Source of the DNA: Streptomyces flavotricini
GTDB lineage: Bacteria > Actinomycetota > Actinomycetes > Streptomycetales > Streptomycetaceae
Reading direction: 5' to 3'
Assembly (NCBI RefSeq): GCF_020639365.1
Contig: NZ_JAINUL010000001.1
Span: 6,468,048 to 6,532,047, forward strand
DNA: 64,000 nucleotides
Positions 43,959-51,590 of this stretch are shown here, piece after piece. A model generated the notes under the pieces. The model saw only the letters and a program-made list of their open reading frames with translations. It did not search any database and was not told where the DNA came from. A program made the translations under genes and the position numbers. Within the stretch, counting starts at the first letter, position 1; each line of letters starts with the position of its first letter.

Positions 43959-44900
43959 GTGACGGCCGTCGAATCCCGTCCAGCGGGGGTGCTCGGGACG
44001 AGCCCCGTCCACCGGCCGTTCGGGGCCCGGGTCATGGCTTTCGTGGCTTTGACCAAGCCGCGAATCATCGAACTTCTGCTGATCACCACAGTGCCGGTGA
44101 TGTTCCTCGCCGAACAGGGCGTGCCGTCGCTGTGGCTGGTCCTCGCCACCTGCTTCGGCGGGTACTTGTCCGCGGGCGGCGCCAACGCGCTGAACATGTA
44201 CATCGACCGCGACATCGACGCGCTGATGGACCGCACCGCGCAGCGGCCGCTGGTGACCGGCATGGTGAGCCCGCGCGAGTGCCTGGCCTTCGGCATCACG
44301 CTCGCGGTGGTCTCCACCCTGTTCTTCGGGCTGCTCGTCAACTGGCTGTCGGCCGCGCTCGCCCTCGGGGCGCTCCTCTTCTACGTCGTCGTCTACACGA
44401 TGCTGCTGAAGCGGCGCACCGCGCAGAACATCGTCTGGGGCGGCATCGCCGGCTGCATGCCGGTGCTCATCGGCTGGTCCGCCGTCAAGAACGAGGTCTC
44501 CTGGGCCGCCGTCATCCTCTTCCTCGTCATCTTCTTCTGGACGCCGCCGCACTACTGGCCGCTGTCCATGAAGGTGAAGGAGGACTACGCGCGCGTCGGC
44601 GTGCCGATGCTGCCGGTCGTGGCGGGCAACCAGGCCGTGGCGCGCCAGATCGTCCTCTACAGCTGGGTGATGGTGGCCGTCTCGCTGCTCCTCACCCCGC
44701 TGGGGTACACCGGCTGGTTCTACACGGCGGTCGCGCTGGCGGCCGGCGGCTGGTGGCTGTGGGAGGCGCACGCGCTGCACGCGCGGGCCAAGGCGGGCGT
44801 GACGGGCGGCAAGCTCAAGGAGATGCGCCTGTTCCACTGGTCCATCACCTACGTGTCGCTGCTGTTCGTGGCGGTGGCCGTGGACCCCTTCCTCCGCTGA
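43959..44900 (+). CDS. ctaB: Protoheme IX farnesyltransferase (haem O synthase)
   Basis: 313 aa UbiA-family membrane prenyltransferase that attaches farnesyl to haem B to give haem O for cytochrome aa3 oxidase. About nine membrane helices follow a short cytosolic N-tail. The Asp-rich diphosphate motifs are ANALNMYIDRDIDALMDRTAQRPL (NxxxDxxxD) and, in the second half, MKVKEDYARVGVPMLPVV; IFFWTPPHYWPLSM is the CtaB signature. GTG 43959 (VTAVESRPAG) is chosen since AGGGG lies 5 nt upstream; a GTG two codons earlier is possible. TACAGT (43882-43887) may be its -10. It is divergent from tkt; ctaA lies 3 kb away on the opposite strand. Confidence 0.95.
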   Translation: MTAVESRPAGVLGTSPVHRPFGARVMAFVALTKPRIIELLLITTVPVMFLAEQGVPSLWLVLATCFGGYLSAGGANALNMYIDRDIDALMDRTAQRPLVTGMVSPRECLAFGITLAVVSTLFFGLLVNWLSAALALGALLFYVVVYTMLLKRRTAQNIVWGGIAGCMPVLIGWSAVKNEVSWAAVILFLVIFFWTPPHYWPLSMKVKEDYARVGVPMLPVVAGNQAVARQIVLYSWVMVAVSLLLTPLGYTGWFYTAVALAAGGWWLWEAHALHARAKAGVTGGKLKEMRLFHWSITYVSLLFVAVAVDPFLR

Positions 44901-44926
44901 CGCTTCCTCCGATCATTACCCGCCGG

Positions 44927-44932
44927 TAGCAT
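44927..44932 (+). promoter_or_regulatory. Candidate -10 (TAGCAT), leaderless
   Basis: TAGCAT ends 7 nt before ATG 44940 with no ribosome site between, so transcription would begin at the start codon. Confidence 0.45.
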
Positions 44933-44939
44933 GCTGTCC

Positions 44940-45284
44940 ATGGCAGACACCACGGCGGACACCGCAGACAAGAAGCAGGACCGGAAGGCCGCGAAGCTGG
45001 CCCGTCAGATCGGCGCGTTCGCCAAGCACCACGGCGGCGCCGAGGGCCAGATCGCGCACATCGGCCAGGCCGGCACCCGGATCGTCCTCGTCGGCACGGA
45101 CGGCGGCTGGGGCGACCTGGTGGCCCCGACGTACTCGGTGGCCCAGCTGGCCGCCGAGAAGGCCGGCCTGACCCTCCACGAGGAGTTCGACGGCGAGTTC
45201 GCCGCGCGTGTCAAGACCGGTCCGTACGAGTGGTCCCGGATGGCCGGCATCCAGATCGGCGGGGCGGCGAACCCGGCCGCCTGA
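44940..45284 (+). CDS. Conserved actinobacterial hypothetical protein
   Basis: 114 aa. It has a Lys/Asp-rich N-terminus (MADTTADTADKKQDRKAAKLARQIGAFAKHHGG) and a compact alpha/beta region with IAHIGQAGTRIVLVGTDGGWGDLVAPTYSVAQLAAEKAGLTLHEEF, ending VKTGPYEWSRMAGIQIGG. No signal peptide or membrane segment. I do not recognise a catalytic motif. ATG 44940 is preferred to an in-frame ATG at 44931, because the latter lies inside the likely -10. It lies 39 bp after ctaB, within a block of haem/respiratory genes, but a functional link is not shown. Confidence 0.75.
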   Translation: MADTTADTADKKQDRKAAKLARQIGAFAKHHGGAEGQIAHIGQAGTRIVLVGTDGGWGDLVAPTYSVAQLAAEKAGLTLHEEFDGEFAARVKTGPYEWSRMAGIQIGGAANPAA

Positions 45285-45390
45285 CCGTGACGGTGGCCGC
45301 TCGGTCAACAGCGCGAGCAACACCTCACACCCCGCTCACCCGTTAGGACGTGTGGAAGCCCCTTCCTCACGTCCGCAACGGGATGCCCGG

Positions 45391-46518
45391 ATGATCGAAA
45401 CGCCGCCCCTGGTGGACCAGTACTGCCACGGAGTGCTCCGTACGGAGCTGGGCCTCGGCACCTTCGAGGCCCAGCTGATCCGCTCCGCCGGCCCGCCCGC
45501 CGCCGGGACCACCTTCTTCGACACCCAGACCGGTTTCGCGGTGCGCCGCTGGTGTCCGCCGCTGCTCGGGCTGGAGCCGCACTGCACCCCCGCCCGGTAC
45601 CTGGCCCGGCGGCGCGAGCTGGGCGTGGTCGAGTCCGGGCGCAGGCTGCTGCGGGGCTCCGGAGTCGCCGCCTATCTGGTCGACACGGGAGTGCCCGGCG
45701 ACCTCACCGTCCCCAAGGAGCTGGCGCTCGCGGGGGACGCCGACGCCTTCGAGGTCGTACGGCTGGAGCTGCTGGCCGAGCAGGTCGCCGACACCTCCGG
45801 CACCGTCCCGGCCTTCCTCGCGAACCTCGCCGAGGCCGTCCACCACGCCGCCGCCGCAGCCGTGGCCTTCACCTGCGGTGCGGACGCGGGGTACCCGGCG
45901 GTGCTGGGGCGGGCCCCCGAGCCGCCCGGTCCGGGCGAGGTGCGGGGGGCGGCCGGCCGGTGGCTGGCCCGGCGCGTCAAGGGCGGGGCCGTACGGGACC
46001 CCGTACTCCTGCGGCACCTGCTGTGGAGCGCGGTGGCGACCGGGCTGCCGCTCCAGCTGCACACCGGGGCGGGCGCGGGGGAGCCGGGGCAGCGGCCGGA
46101 GCAGGCCGATCCGGCGCTGCTGACGGAGTTCGTACGGGCCACGGCGGGGCTCGGGACCCGCCTGGTGCTGCTCGGCGGATACCCCTACCACCGGCACGCC
46201 GCCCAGCTGGCGGCGGCCTTCCCGCACGTCCACGCCGATCTGGGCGCGGCGCTCGGACAGAGCGGCGCACGGGCGGCGGGGGTGCTGGCCGAGGTGCTGG
46301 AGCTGGCTCCGTTCGGCAAGCTGCTGTTCTCCAGCGGCGGGCGCCGGCTGCCCGAACTGCACGCGGTGGGCGCCCTGGTCTTCCGGGAGGCGCTGGGCCG
46401 GGTGCTGGGCGGCTGGGTCGGCGAGGGCGCCTGGTCCTGGCGGGACGCCGAACGGGTGGCGGCGATGGTCGCGGCGGGCAATGCCCGCCGCGTCTACCGG
46501 CTGGACGAGCGCGGGTGA
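45391..46518 (+). CDS. Amidohydrolase-2 family protein (FluG N-domain-like)
   Basis: 375 aa TIM-barrel metal hydrolase. PPLVDQYCHGVLRTELGLGTFEAQL opens the barrel with the first metal His; SGVAAYLVDTG follows. LPLQLHTGAG (about 223-232) supplies the strand-5 His, and LVLLGGYPYHRHAAQLAAAFPHVHADLG the strand-6 His. KLLFSSGGRRLPELHAVGALVFREAL corresponds to the strand-8 region, where the usual Asp of SDA is not evident. This layout resembles the amidohydrolase domain of FluG and of glutamine-synthetase-associated proteins. The substrate is unknown. A GTG at 45352 in frame with AGGA upstream is an alternative start. It converges with ctaA; a 20-bp palindrome lies between. Confidence 0.75.
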   Translation: MIETPPLVDQYCHGVLRTELGLGTFEAQLIRSAGPPAAGTTFFDTQTGFAVRRWCPPLLGLEPHCTPARYLARRRELGVVESGRRLLRGSGVAAYLVDTGVPGDLTVPKELALAGDADAFEVVRLELLAEQVADTSGTVPAFLANLAEAVHHAAAAAVAFTCGADAGYPAVLGRAPEPPGPGEVRGAAGRWLARRVKGGAVRDPVLLRHLLWSAVATGLPLQLHTGAGAGEPGQRPEQADPALLTEFVRATAGLGTRLVLLGGYPYHRHAAQLAAAFPHVHADLGAALGQSGARAAGVLAEVLELAPFGKLLFSSGGRRLPELHAVGALVFREALGRVLGGWVGEGAWSWRDAERVAAMVAAGNARRVYRLDERG

Positions 46519-46525
46519 GCGGCGC

Positions 46526-46545
46526 GGGGCCGGGGCCCCGGCCCC
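46526..46545. terminator. Palindromic bidirectional terminator
   Basis: GGGGCCGGGGCCCCGGCCCC is a perfect 20-bp palindrome between the convergent amidohydrolase-type gene and ctaA, 7 nt from each stop codon. Confidence 0.6.
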
Positions 46546-46551
46546 GGCGGC

Positions 46552-47511
46552 TCAGACCGCGGAGAGCTGCGGGTCGCTCTGCGCCGGGATCTCCGCCTGC
46601 GTCGCGGGCCGCTCCCGCAGGCTGAGCGCCATGCGGAGCACGGCGATCCAGACGAGGCAGGAGCCGAGCATGTGCGCGGCGACCAGGGCCTCGGGCACGT
46701 GGGTGAAGTACTGGACGTAGCCGATGGCGCCCTGCGCGAGCAGCACGACCAGCAGGTCACGGGCGCGGGCCCGGGTGTCGGTCGGCGCGTCGACCACGCG
46801 CAGCACCAGCCACATGGCCACGGCGAGCGCGCACACCACCCAGGCGGAGATCGCGTGGACGTGGGCGGTGGCCGCCCAGTCGAACGGCATCCGCTTGATC
46901 TCGCTGCGGTCGCCCGCGTGCGGACCGGAACCGGTGACCACCGTGCCCGCCGCGATCAGTACCAGGGTGGTCGCGATGAGGGCCCAGGAGAGCTTGCGCA
47001 CGGGGCCGGGGACGCGCGGCTTCGCATCCGTGTCACCCTCGCGGGTGCGCTGCCAGGTGATCGTCGTGACGGTGATCAGCGAGGTGGCGAGGAGGAAGTG
47101 CCCGGCCACGCTGTACGGGTTGAGCCCCGTCAGGACGGTGATGCCGCCGAGGACCGCGTTGCCCATCACGATGAGGAACTGGAGCCAGCCGAGCTTCGTC
47201 AGCGAACGGCGCCACGGCTTGGCCGAGCGGGCCGCGACGATGCTCCAGCCAACGGCCGCGCAGAGCACGTACGTCAGCATGCGGTTGCCGAACTCGATCG
47301 CCCCGTGGAAGCCCTGCTCCTGGGTCACGATCAGGCTGTCGTCGGTGCACTTGGGCCAGGTGTCGCAGCCGAGACCGGAGCCGGTCAGCCGTACCGCGCC
47401 ACCGGTGACGACGATGAGCACGCTCATGACGAGCGCGGCGAGCGCGGCCCGCCGGACGGTCCGGGGTGACGGGGTCCAGCGGTTGGCGATGAAGGCGAGA
47501 GGGGTCAACAC
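46552..47511 (-). CDS. ctaA: Haem A synthase (COX15/CtaA)
   Basis: 319 aa, eight membrane helices. It oxidises the C8 methyl of haem O to the formyl group of haem A for aa3 oxidase, after CtaB. Motifs include VTGGAVRLTGSGLGCDTWPKCTDD (first helix and the Cys-containing loop), GFHGAIEFGNRMLTYVL with a haem-ligand His, and ATAHVHAISAWVV plus VPEALVAAHMLGSCLVW with the C-half His ligands. GTG 47511 is chosen: TACGAT lies exactly 7 nt upstream and no ribosome site exists, suggesting a leaderless mRNA. The open frame continues upstream but not in conserved sequence. A Rex-like operator (47534-47551) lies over the -35 region. Confidence 0.94.
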   Translation of the reverse strand: MLTPLAFIANRWTPSPRTVRRAALAALVMSVLIVVTGGAVRLTGSGLGCDTWPKCTDDSLIVTQEQGFHGAIEFGNRMLTYVLCAAVGWSIVAARSAKPWRRSLTKLGWLQFLIVMGNAVLGGITVLTGLNPYSVAGHFLLATSLITVTTITWQRTREGDTDAKPRVPGPVRKLSWALIATTLVLIAAGTVVTGSGPHAGDRSEIKRMPFDWAATAHVHAISAWVVCALAVAMWLVLRVVDAPTDTRARARDLLVVLLAQGAIGYVQYFTHVPEALVAAHMLGSCLVWIAVLRMALSLRERPATQAEIPAQSDPQLSAV

Positions 47512-47518
47512 GGCGCTT

Positions 47519-47524
47519 ATCGTA
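47519..47524 (-). promoter_or_regulatory. Candidate -10 (TACGAT), leaderless ctaA
   Basis: On the minus strand TACGAT is followed by AAGCGCC and then the GTG start. It is a good TAnnnT hexamer at leaderless spacing. Confidence 0.5.
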
Positions 47525-47533
47525 CGCGGAGCC

Positions 47534-47551
47534 TTGTGCAAACTTTCACGA
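47534..47551. promoter_or_regulatory. Candidate Rex (NADH/NAD+ sensor) operator at ctaA
   Basis: TTGTGCAAACTTTCACGA closely fits the Streptomyces Rex operator pattern TTGTGAANNNNTTCACAA; it differs at two of the 14 defined positions. It ends 10 bp upstream of the ctaA -10, covering the -35 region, where a repressor would act. Confidence 0.55.
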
Positions 47552-47572
47552 GGGGGTGTCGGCAGGTCGGCG

Positions 47573-48694
47573 CTAAGCGGTGTCGGGTCCCGCTGCCGCG
47601 CGGAACCGGGCTCCCGCCGGGTCGCCTTCGTCGTGCCACCAGACACGGACGCGCCAAGGGACGCCGTCCCCGGGGTAGTCGGCGGACGTCATGAACCCGC
47701 GTATCAATTCGGCTCCTATGTCCTCCGCTGTCCTGTTTCTCACTTCTGTTACGCCATGCCACGGATGTTCCTGTACGTTCCACAGCCCGTCAGGACCGCG
47801 CACCTCGAAGCGCCACACCGCGAGCCAGGGCGTGACCTCCAGCATCGTGCCCACCTGTTCGGCGCCGAGGCTCAGCCGGGCGGCGATCTCGGGCTCGGCC
47901 ACGCCCTGGATCCGGGCCGCCACCACGGCCTGGGGCAGCAGGGGTTCGGGCAGCAGGCCCTGCGCGCGCAGGTTGACCAGGGAGTCGAAGGACAGGAAGC
48001 GCAGCCGCAGTTCGAGCTGGCGGCCGATGTGGTCGAGGGCCTCCTCCGCCTCCTGGGCCTCCTCCGGGCCGGGGGCCGCGCGCAGCAGCCGGCGGAAACC
48101 GCCCTCCGCGTCCACCGCCCACGCCACCGCCTCCTCGGCGGAGCCCAGCTCCGCGAGGCGGTCCCCGAGGAACACCTTGGCCTGCGCGAGACCGCGCCGG
48201 TTGACCGGATCCCGCTGGTCCAGGCCCGCCCACACCTCGACCGCGGCCCGGGTCACGTCCAGGGCGCGTTCGCCCGCCGCCCGCTCCATCGCGCTCGGGC
48301 CGGAACCGGTCTCCGCGCCGAGCGGATAGCGGGGCAGCCGTGCCTCGTCGCTCAGCGGCCAGGACAGCCAGACCCCCTGGTTGATCAGGCCCCGGGCGTA
48401 CCAGCGGGCGTACTCGGGGGCGTGTCCGGCCGCCTGCTGGGCGTGCCGCAGCCCCTCCTCGACGGCCGAGAGGGCGCCGGCCCGGTCACCGCCGGCGAAG
48501 CGGCGGGCCGCCAGGTCGCCCAGGCGCAGGCCGAGCCGCGCCGCGCACTCCGGATCGGTGCGCGCCGGCTCGCGCAGCGCGCCGATCAGCTCCGTCAGCA
48601 GCGCCTCGGCCTCGGCCGGCGCCGCCCGCGCGGCACCCGAGCGGACCTGTGCCCATTGCGCGTCCAGCCGTAGAACGTCTTCCCGTTGCGCCAT
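47573..48694 (-). CDS. Hypothetical protein with helical repeats
   Basis: 373 aa. The first about 200 residues are Ala/Leu/Arg-rich helices with a loose TPR-like rhythm (PECAARLGLRLGDLAARRFAGGDRAGALSAVEEGLRHAQQAAGHAPEYARWYARGLINQG; GLAQAKVFLGDRLAELGSAEEAVAWAVDAEGGFRRLLRAAP). The C-terminal about 130 residues are mixed, with AAIRGVAEPEIAARL-type helix-turn segment (AARIQGVAEPEIAARLSLGAEQVGTML) and WRFEVRGPDGLWNVQEHPWHGVTEV. No signal peptide or membrane helix. ATG 48694 (MAQREDVLRL) is preceded by GGGGGCGGGC. It lies between the ABC transporter genes and ctaA on the same strand. No function assigned. Confidence 0.65.
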   Translation of the reverse strand: MAQREDVLRLDAQWAQVRSGAARAAPAEAEALLTELIGALREPARTDPECAARLGLRLGDLAARRFAGGDRAGALSAVEEGLRHAQQAAGHAPEYARWYARGLINQGVWLSWPLSDEARLPRYPLGAETGSGPSAMERAAGERALDVTRAAVEVWAGLDQRDPVNRRGLAQAKVFLGDRLAELGSAEEAVAWAVDAEGGFRRLLRAAPGPEEAQEAEEALDHIGRQLELRLRFLSFDSLVNLRAQGLLPEPLLPQAVVAARIQGVAEPEIAARLSLGAEQVGTMLEVTPWLAVWRFEVRGPDGLWNVQEHPWHGVTEVRNRTAEDIGAELIRGFMTSADYPGDGVPWRVRVWWHDEGDPAGARFRAAAGPDTA

Positions 48695-48778
48695 GCCCGC
48701 CCCCCGGCGTCCTGGTGTGCACCGCCCCCGCGGGGCGGCGCACATCCTCCTGCCGGGTCAACGAACGGGGGTGGGGAT

Positions 48779-49561
48779 TCACTCCCAGCGGAACAGCTTC
48801 GCGGCGGCGCCGAGTCCGAGGACGGCCCACGCGGCCAGGACGGCCACGTCCCCCCACGGCAGCCCGGAACCGTGCCGGAGCACCTCGCGCAGCCCGTCGG
48901 ACAGCGCCGAGATCGGCAGCAGCCCCAGCACGGACTGCACGGCTGCGGGGAACTTCTCCATCGGCACGATCACGCCGCCGCCGACCAGCAGCAGCAGGAA
49001 CACCAGGTTGGCGGCGGCCAGCGTGGCCTCGGCCTTGAGGGTGCCCGCCATCAGCAGCCCGAGCCCGGAGAAGGCGGCGGTGCCCAGCAGGATCAGCGCG
49101 GCGACCGCGAGCGGATCGCCGTGCGGGGACCAGCCCAGCGCGAGGGCGATCACCGTCAGCAGCGCGATCTGGAGCACCTCGGTGACCAGCACGGACAGCG
49201 TCTTGGCGGACATCAGCGCCCAGCGCGGCAGCGGCGAGGCGCCGAGCCGCTTGAGCACCCCGTAGCGGCGGTCGAAGCCGGTGGCGATGGCCTGGCCGGT
49301 GAAGGCGGTGGACATCACGGCCAGCGCCAGGATGCCCGGCGCGAGGAAGTCCACGGACTTCTCGGCTCCCCCCTCCTGAAGGGGCACGGTGACGATGTCG
49401 ACGGCGGAGAACAGCACCAGCAGCAGCGCCGGGATGATCACGGTCAGCAGCAGCTGCTCCCCGTTGCGCAGCAGCATCCGGGTCTCCAGCGCCGTCTGCG
49501 CCAGGATCATCCGGGACACGGGTGCGGCCCCCGCGGCGGGGGTGAACGTACCGGCGCTCAT
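48779..49561 (-). CDS. ABC-2 type transporter permease
   Basis: 260 aa with six membrane helices, DrrB-like. The conserved first cytosolic/TM1 region is ILAQTALETRMLLRNGEQLLLTVIIPALLLVLFS. Next is an external loop, then VDFLAPGILALAVMSTAFTGQAIATGFDRRYGVLKRLGASPLPRWALMSAKTLSVLVTEVLQ, which holds the ABC-2 signature (RRYGVLKRLGASPL). The remaining helices end with a WGDVAVLAAWAVLGLGAAAKLFRWE tail. Its ATG overlaps the stop of the ATPase gene (ATGA). It forms an export complex with that ATPase; substrate unknown (drug or lipid export are common for this class). Confidence 0.9.
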   Translation of the reverse strand: MSAGTFTPAAGAAPVSRMILAQTALETRMLLRNGEQLLLTVIIPALLLVLFSAVDIVTVPLQEGGAEKSVDFLAPGILALAVMSTAFTGQAIATGFDRRYGVLKRLGASPLPRWALMSAKTLSVLVTEVLQIALLTVIALALGWSPHGDPLAVAALILLGTAAFSGLGLLMAGTLKAEATLAAANLVFLLLLVGGGVIVPMEKFPAAVQSVLGLLPISALSDGLREVLRHGSGLPWGDVAVLAAWAVLGLGAAAKLFRWE

Positions 49562-50484
49562 GCGCGCAGCTCCTTGCCCGTGAGTTCCAGAAAGACGTCT
49601 TCGAGGCTGTGCCGCTCCACCGAGAGGCTGCTCGGCATCACCCCGTGCTGGGCGCACCAGGAGGCGACCGTGGCCAGCAGCTGCGGGTCCACGGCGCCGG
49701 TGACCCGGTAGACGCCCGCGGTGAGCTCGGCGGCCTCGGTGCCGTCGGGCAGCGCCTTCAGCAGCGAGCCGAGGTCGAGGGCGGGCCGCCCGGTGAAGCG
49801 CAGGGTGTTCTCGGCGCCGCCGCGGCACAGCTGCTCGGGACTGCCGTGGGCGATGACGCGGCCGGCGTCGACGATGGCGACCTCGTCCGCGAGCTGCTCG
49901 GCCTCGTCCATGTGGTGGGTGGTGAGGACGACGGTGACCCCGTCGGCGCGCAGTTCCCGTACGAGGTCCCAGGTCGCCCGGCGGGCCTGCGGGTCGAGCC
50001 CCGCGGTCGGCTCGTCCAGGAAGACCAGCTCGGGGCGGCCGACCACGGCCATGGCCAGGGCCAGGCGCTGCTGCTGGCCGCCGGAGAGGCGGCGGTAGGC
50101 GGTGCGGCCGCAGCCGCCCAGCCCGAGCCGCTCGACCAGCACGTCCACGTCGAGCGGGTGGGCGTACAGCCTGGCCATGTGGCGCAGCATCTCCACGGCG
50201 CGGGCGCCGGAGTAGACCCCGCCGGACTGGAGCATCACGCCGATGCGCGGGCGCAGCGCCTCGGCCTGGGCGACGGGGTCGAGGCCGAGGACGCGGACGG
50301 TGCCGGCGTCGGGGCGCAGGTAGCCCTCGCAGGTCTCCACGGTGGTGGTCTTGCCCGCGCCGTTGGGGCCGAGGACGGCGGTGACCGAGGCCTTGCGGAC
50401 GGTGAGGTCGAGACCGTCCACCGCCGTCTTGGGCCCGTACCGCTTCACCAGTCCGCGGATCTCCACGGCGGGGTCGTTGCTCAT
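49558..50484 (-). CDS. ABC transporter ATP-binding protein (DrrA-like)
   Basis: 308 aa ATPase of a two-gene exporter. Walker A LGPNGAGKTTTVE (about 38-50), Q-loop GVMLQSGGVYSGARAVEML, signature YRRLSGGQQQRLALAMAVVG, Walker B LVFLDEPTAGLDPQARR, and H-loop VVLTTHHMDEAEQLADEVAIVDAGRVIAHGSPEQL. A C-terminal domain of about 85 residues after the ATPase core is typical of DrrA/daunorubicin-type proteins and ends LEDVFLELTGKELRA. It is the first gene of the minus-strand run ATPase-permease-hypothetical-ctaA and is divergent from the SUF operon. Confidence 0.93.
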   Translation of the reverse strand: MSNDPAVEIRGLVKRYGPKTAVDGLDLTVRKASVTAVLGPNGAGKTTTVETCEGYLRPDAGTVRVLGLDPVAQAEALRPRIGVMLQSGGVYSGARAVEMLRHMARLYAHPLDVDVLVERLGLGGCGRTAYRRLSGGQQQRLALAMAVVGRPELVFLDEPTAGLDPQARRATWDLVRELRADGVTVVLTTHHMDEAEQLADEVAIVDAGRVIAHGSPEQLCRGGAENTLRFTGRPALDLGSLLKALPDGTEAAELTAGVYRVTGAVDPQLLATVASWCAQHGVMPSSLSVERHSLEDVFLELTGKELRA

Positions 50485-50828
50485 GCGGGTGAGTCTACGG
50501 AGCCGGGGAGGGGGTCCTTGGCCCCGGGGGCGGAGGAGTACCGACCTCCGTATCCGTGACTTTTTCAGTCGTGCGGCCCCGTACGGGTCAGCCGGTTTCA
50601 GTGACTTTTCGCCGACGTGATGTGCACCGTTCCCCGGAACCGCCGTATGCGGGGGATTGCTGGTGGGAGCCGTGTACCGGGGTACCGGAGGGCCCGGCGG
50701 GATAGCGGATCATTCCCTTCCGTTTAACTCTGCGTAGACAAATTAGGTAACCCTTAGTGATAGAGGCCACCAGGAGTGGCCCCGGTCACGGCTTGTCGGG
50801 GCTCGACTAATTACGCAACAATGGCGTT
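50485..50828. other. 344-bp divergent intergenic region, ABC transporter/SUF operon
   Basis: It contains both promoters. A notably AT-richer patch (about 50718-50765) holds TTAGGTAACCC, whose left half resembles an iron-box half-site. The right end has an AT-rich -10-like stretch (50806-50813) and the SufR-type palindrome (50816-50829). I see no gene here. Confidence 0.5.
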
Positions 50829-50829
50829 G
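50816..50829 (+). promoter_or_regulatory. SufR-type operator (CAAC-N6-GTTG) overlapping the sufR start
   Basis: CAAC (50816-50819), AATGGC, GTTG (50826-50829) matches the CAAC-N6-GTTG palindrome I recall for Streptomyces SufR. Its last base is the first base of the sufR GTG. It sits just downstream of the likely -10, so bound SufR would block the operon. Confidence 0.7.
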
Positions 50830-51590
50830 TGAAATACGGCGAACGGATGATCGAGACCCCCCAGGGGGAGCTCGCTACCGGGGAGCGGTCAACCCGCAAC
50901 CGGGTCGCGCGCTCCATCCTGGACCACGGTCCCTCGACCGTCGCCGACCTCGCAGCGCGTCTCGGCCTCACCCAGGCCGCCGTCCGCCGCCACCTCGACA
51001 CGCTCGTCGCCGACGACGTGGTCGAGCCCCGTGAGCAGCGCGTCTACGGTGCGCGCACCCGGGGCCGGCCCGCCAAGGTCTTCGCGCTGACCGACTGCGG
51101 CCGCGACGCGTTCGACCAGTCCTACGACTCGCTCGCCGCGGACGCACTGCGCTGGATCGCGCAGGCCGCCGGCGGAGGTGAGCAGGGGGAGGCGGCCGTC
51201 GCCGCCTTCGCCAGGGCGCGGATGGACGCACAGGCCGAGACCTACCGGGAAAGCCTGGACGCCGCCGCCCCCGCGGAACGCACCGAGGCCCTTGCCAAGG
51301 CGTTGACCGCGGACGGGTACGCTGCTACGGCGAAGAGCGCTCCCGGTCCGCACAGCGGTGAACAGCTCTGCCAGCACCACTGCCCGGTCGCCCATGTCGC
51401 CGAGCAGTTCCCGCAGCTCTGCGAGGCGGAGACCGAGGTCTTCTCCCGCCTGCTCGGGACGCACGTGCAGCGCCTCGCCACGATCGCCCACGGCGACGGG
51501 GTGTGCACCACCTTCATCCCGCGAGGCGCGGGCACCACACAGAACGACACATCAGCATCTGCCAGCACGGCCGGGAGGAACCCCGCATGA
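50829..51590 (+). CDS. sufR: SufR-family iron-sulfur transcriptional repressor
   Basis: 253 aa. An N-terminal winged helix (RNRVARSILDHGPSTVADLAARLGLTQAAVRRHLDTLVADDVVEPREQ, about 24-72) of the DeoR/ArsR-like kind is followed by RGRPAKVFALTDCGRDAF. The C-terminal Cys cluster CQHHCPVAHVAEQFPQLCEAE (about 178-198) matches the [4Fe-4S] ligand region of SufR. Holo-SufR represses the operon; loss of the cluster derepresses it. GTG 50829 gives the N-terminus VKYGERMIETPQGEL; an ATG at 50847 is the alternative. The CAAC-N6-GTTG operator touches the start codon. The stop overlaps the sufB ATG (ATGA). Confidence 0.93.
   Translation: MKYGERMIETPQGELATGERSTRNRVARSILDHGPSTVADLAARLGLTQAAVRRHLDTLVADDVVEPREQRVYGARTRGRPAKVFALTDCGRDAFDQSYDSLAADALRWIAQAAGGGEQGEAAVAAFARARMDAQAETYRESLDAAAPAERTEALAKALTADGYAATAKSAPGPHSGEQLCQHHCPVAHVAEQFPQLCEAETEVFSRLLGTHVQRLATIAHGDGVCTTFIPRGAGTTQNDTSASASTAGRNPA

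Noticed and set aside
45391..46518. Full FluG or glutamine synthetase fusion
   Set aside because: Only the amidohydrolase-like barrel is present; no glutamine synthetase domain follows before the stop.
48779..50484. Antibiotic resistance/biosynthesis cluster around the DrrAB-like genes
   Set aside because: No biosynthetic genes flank them; neighbours are ctaA and the SUF operon, a conserved core arrangement. The transporter alone does not support a cluster.
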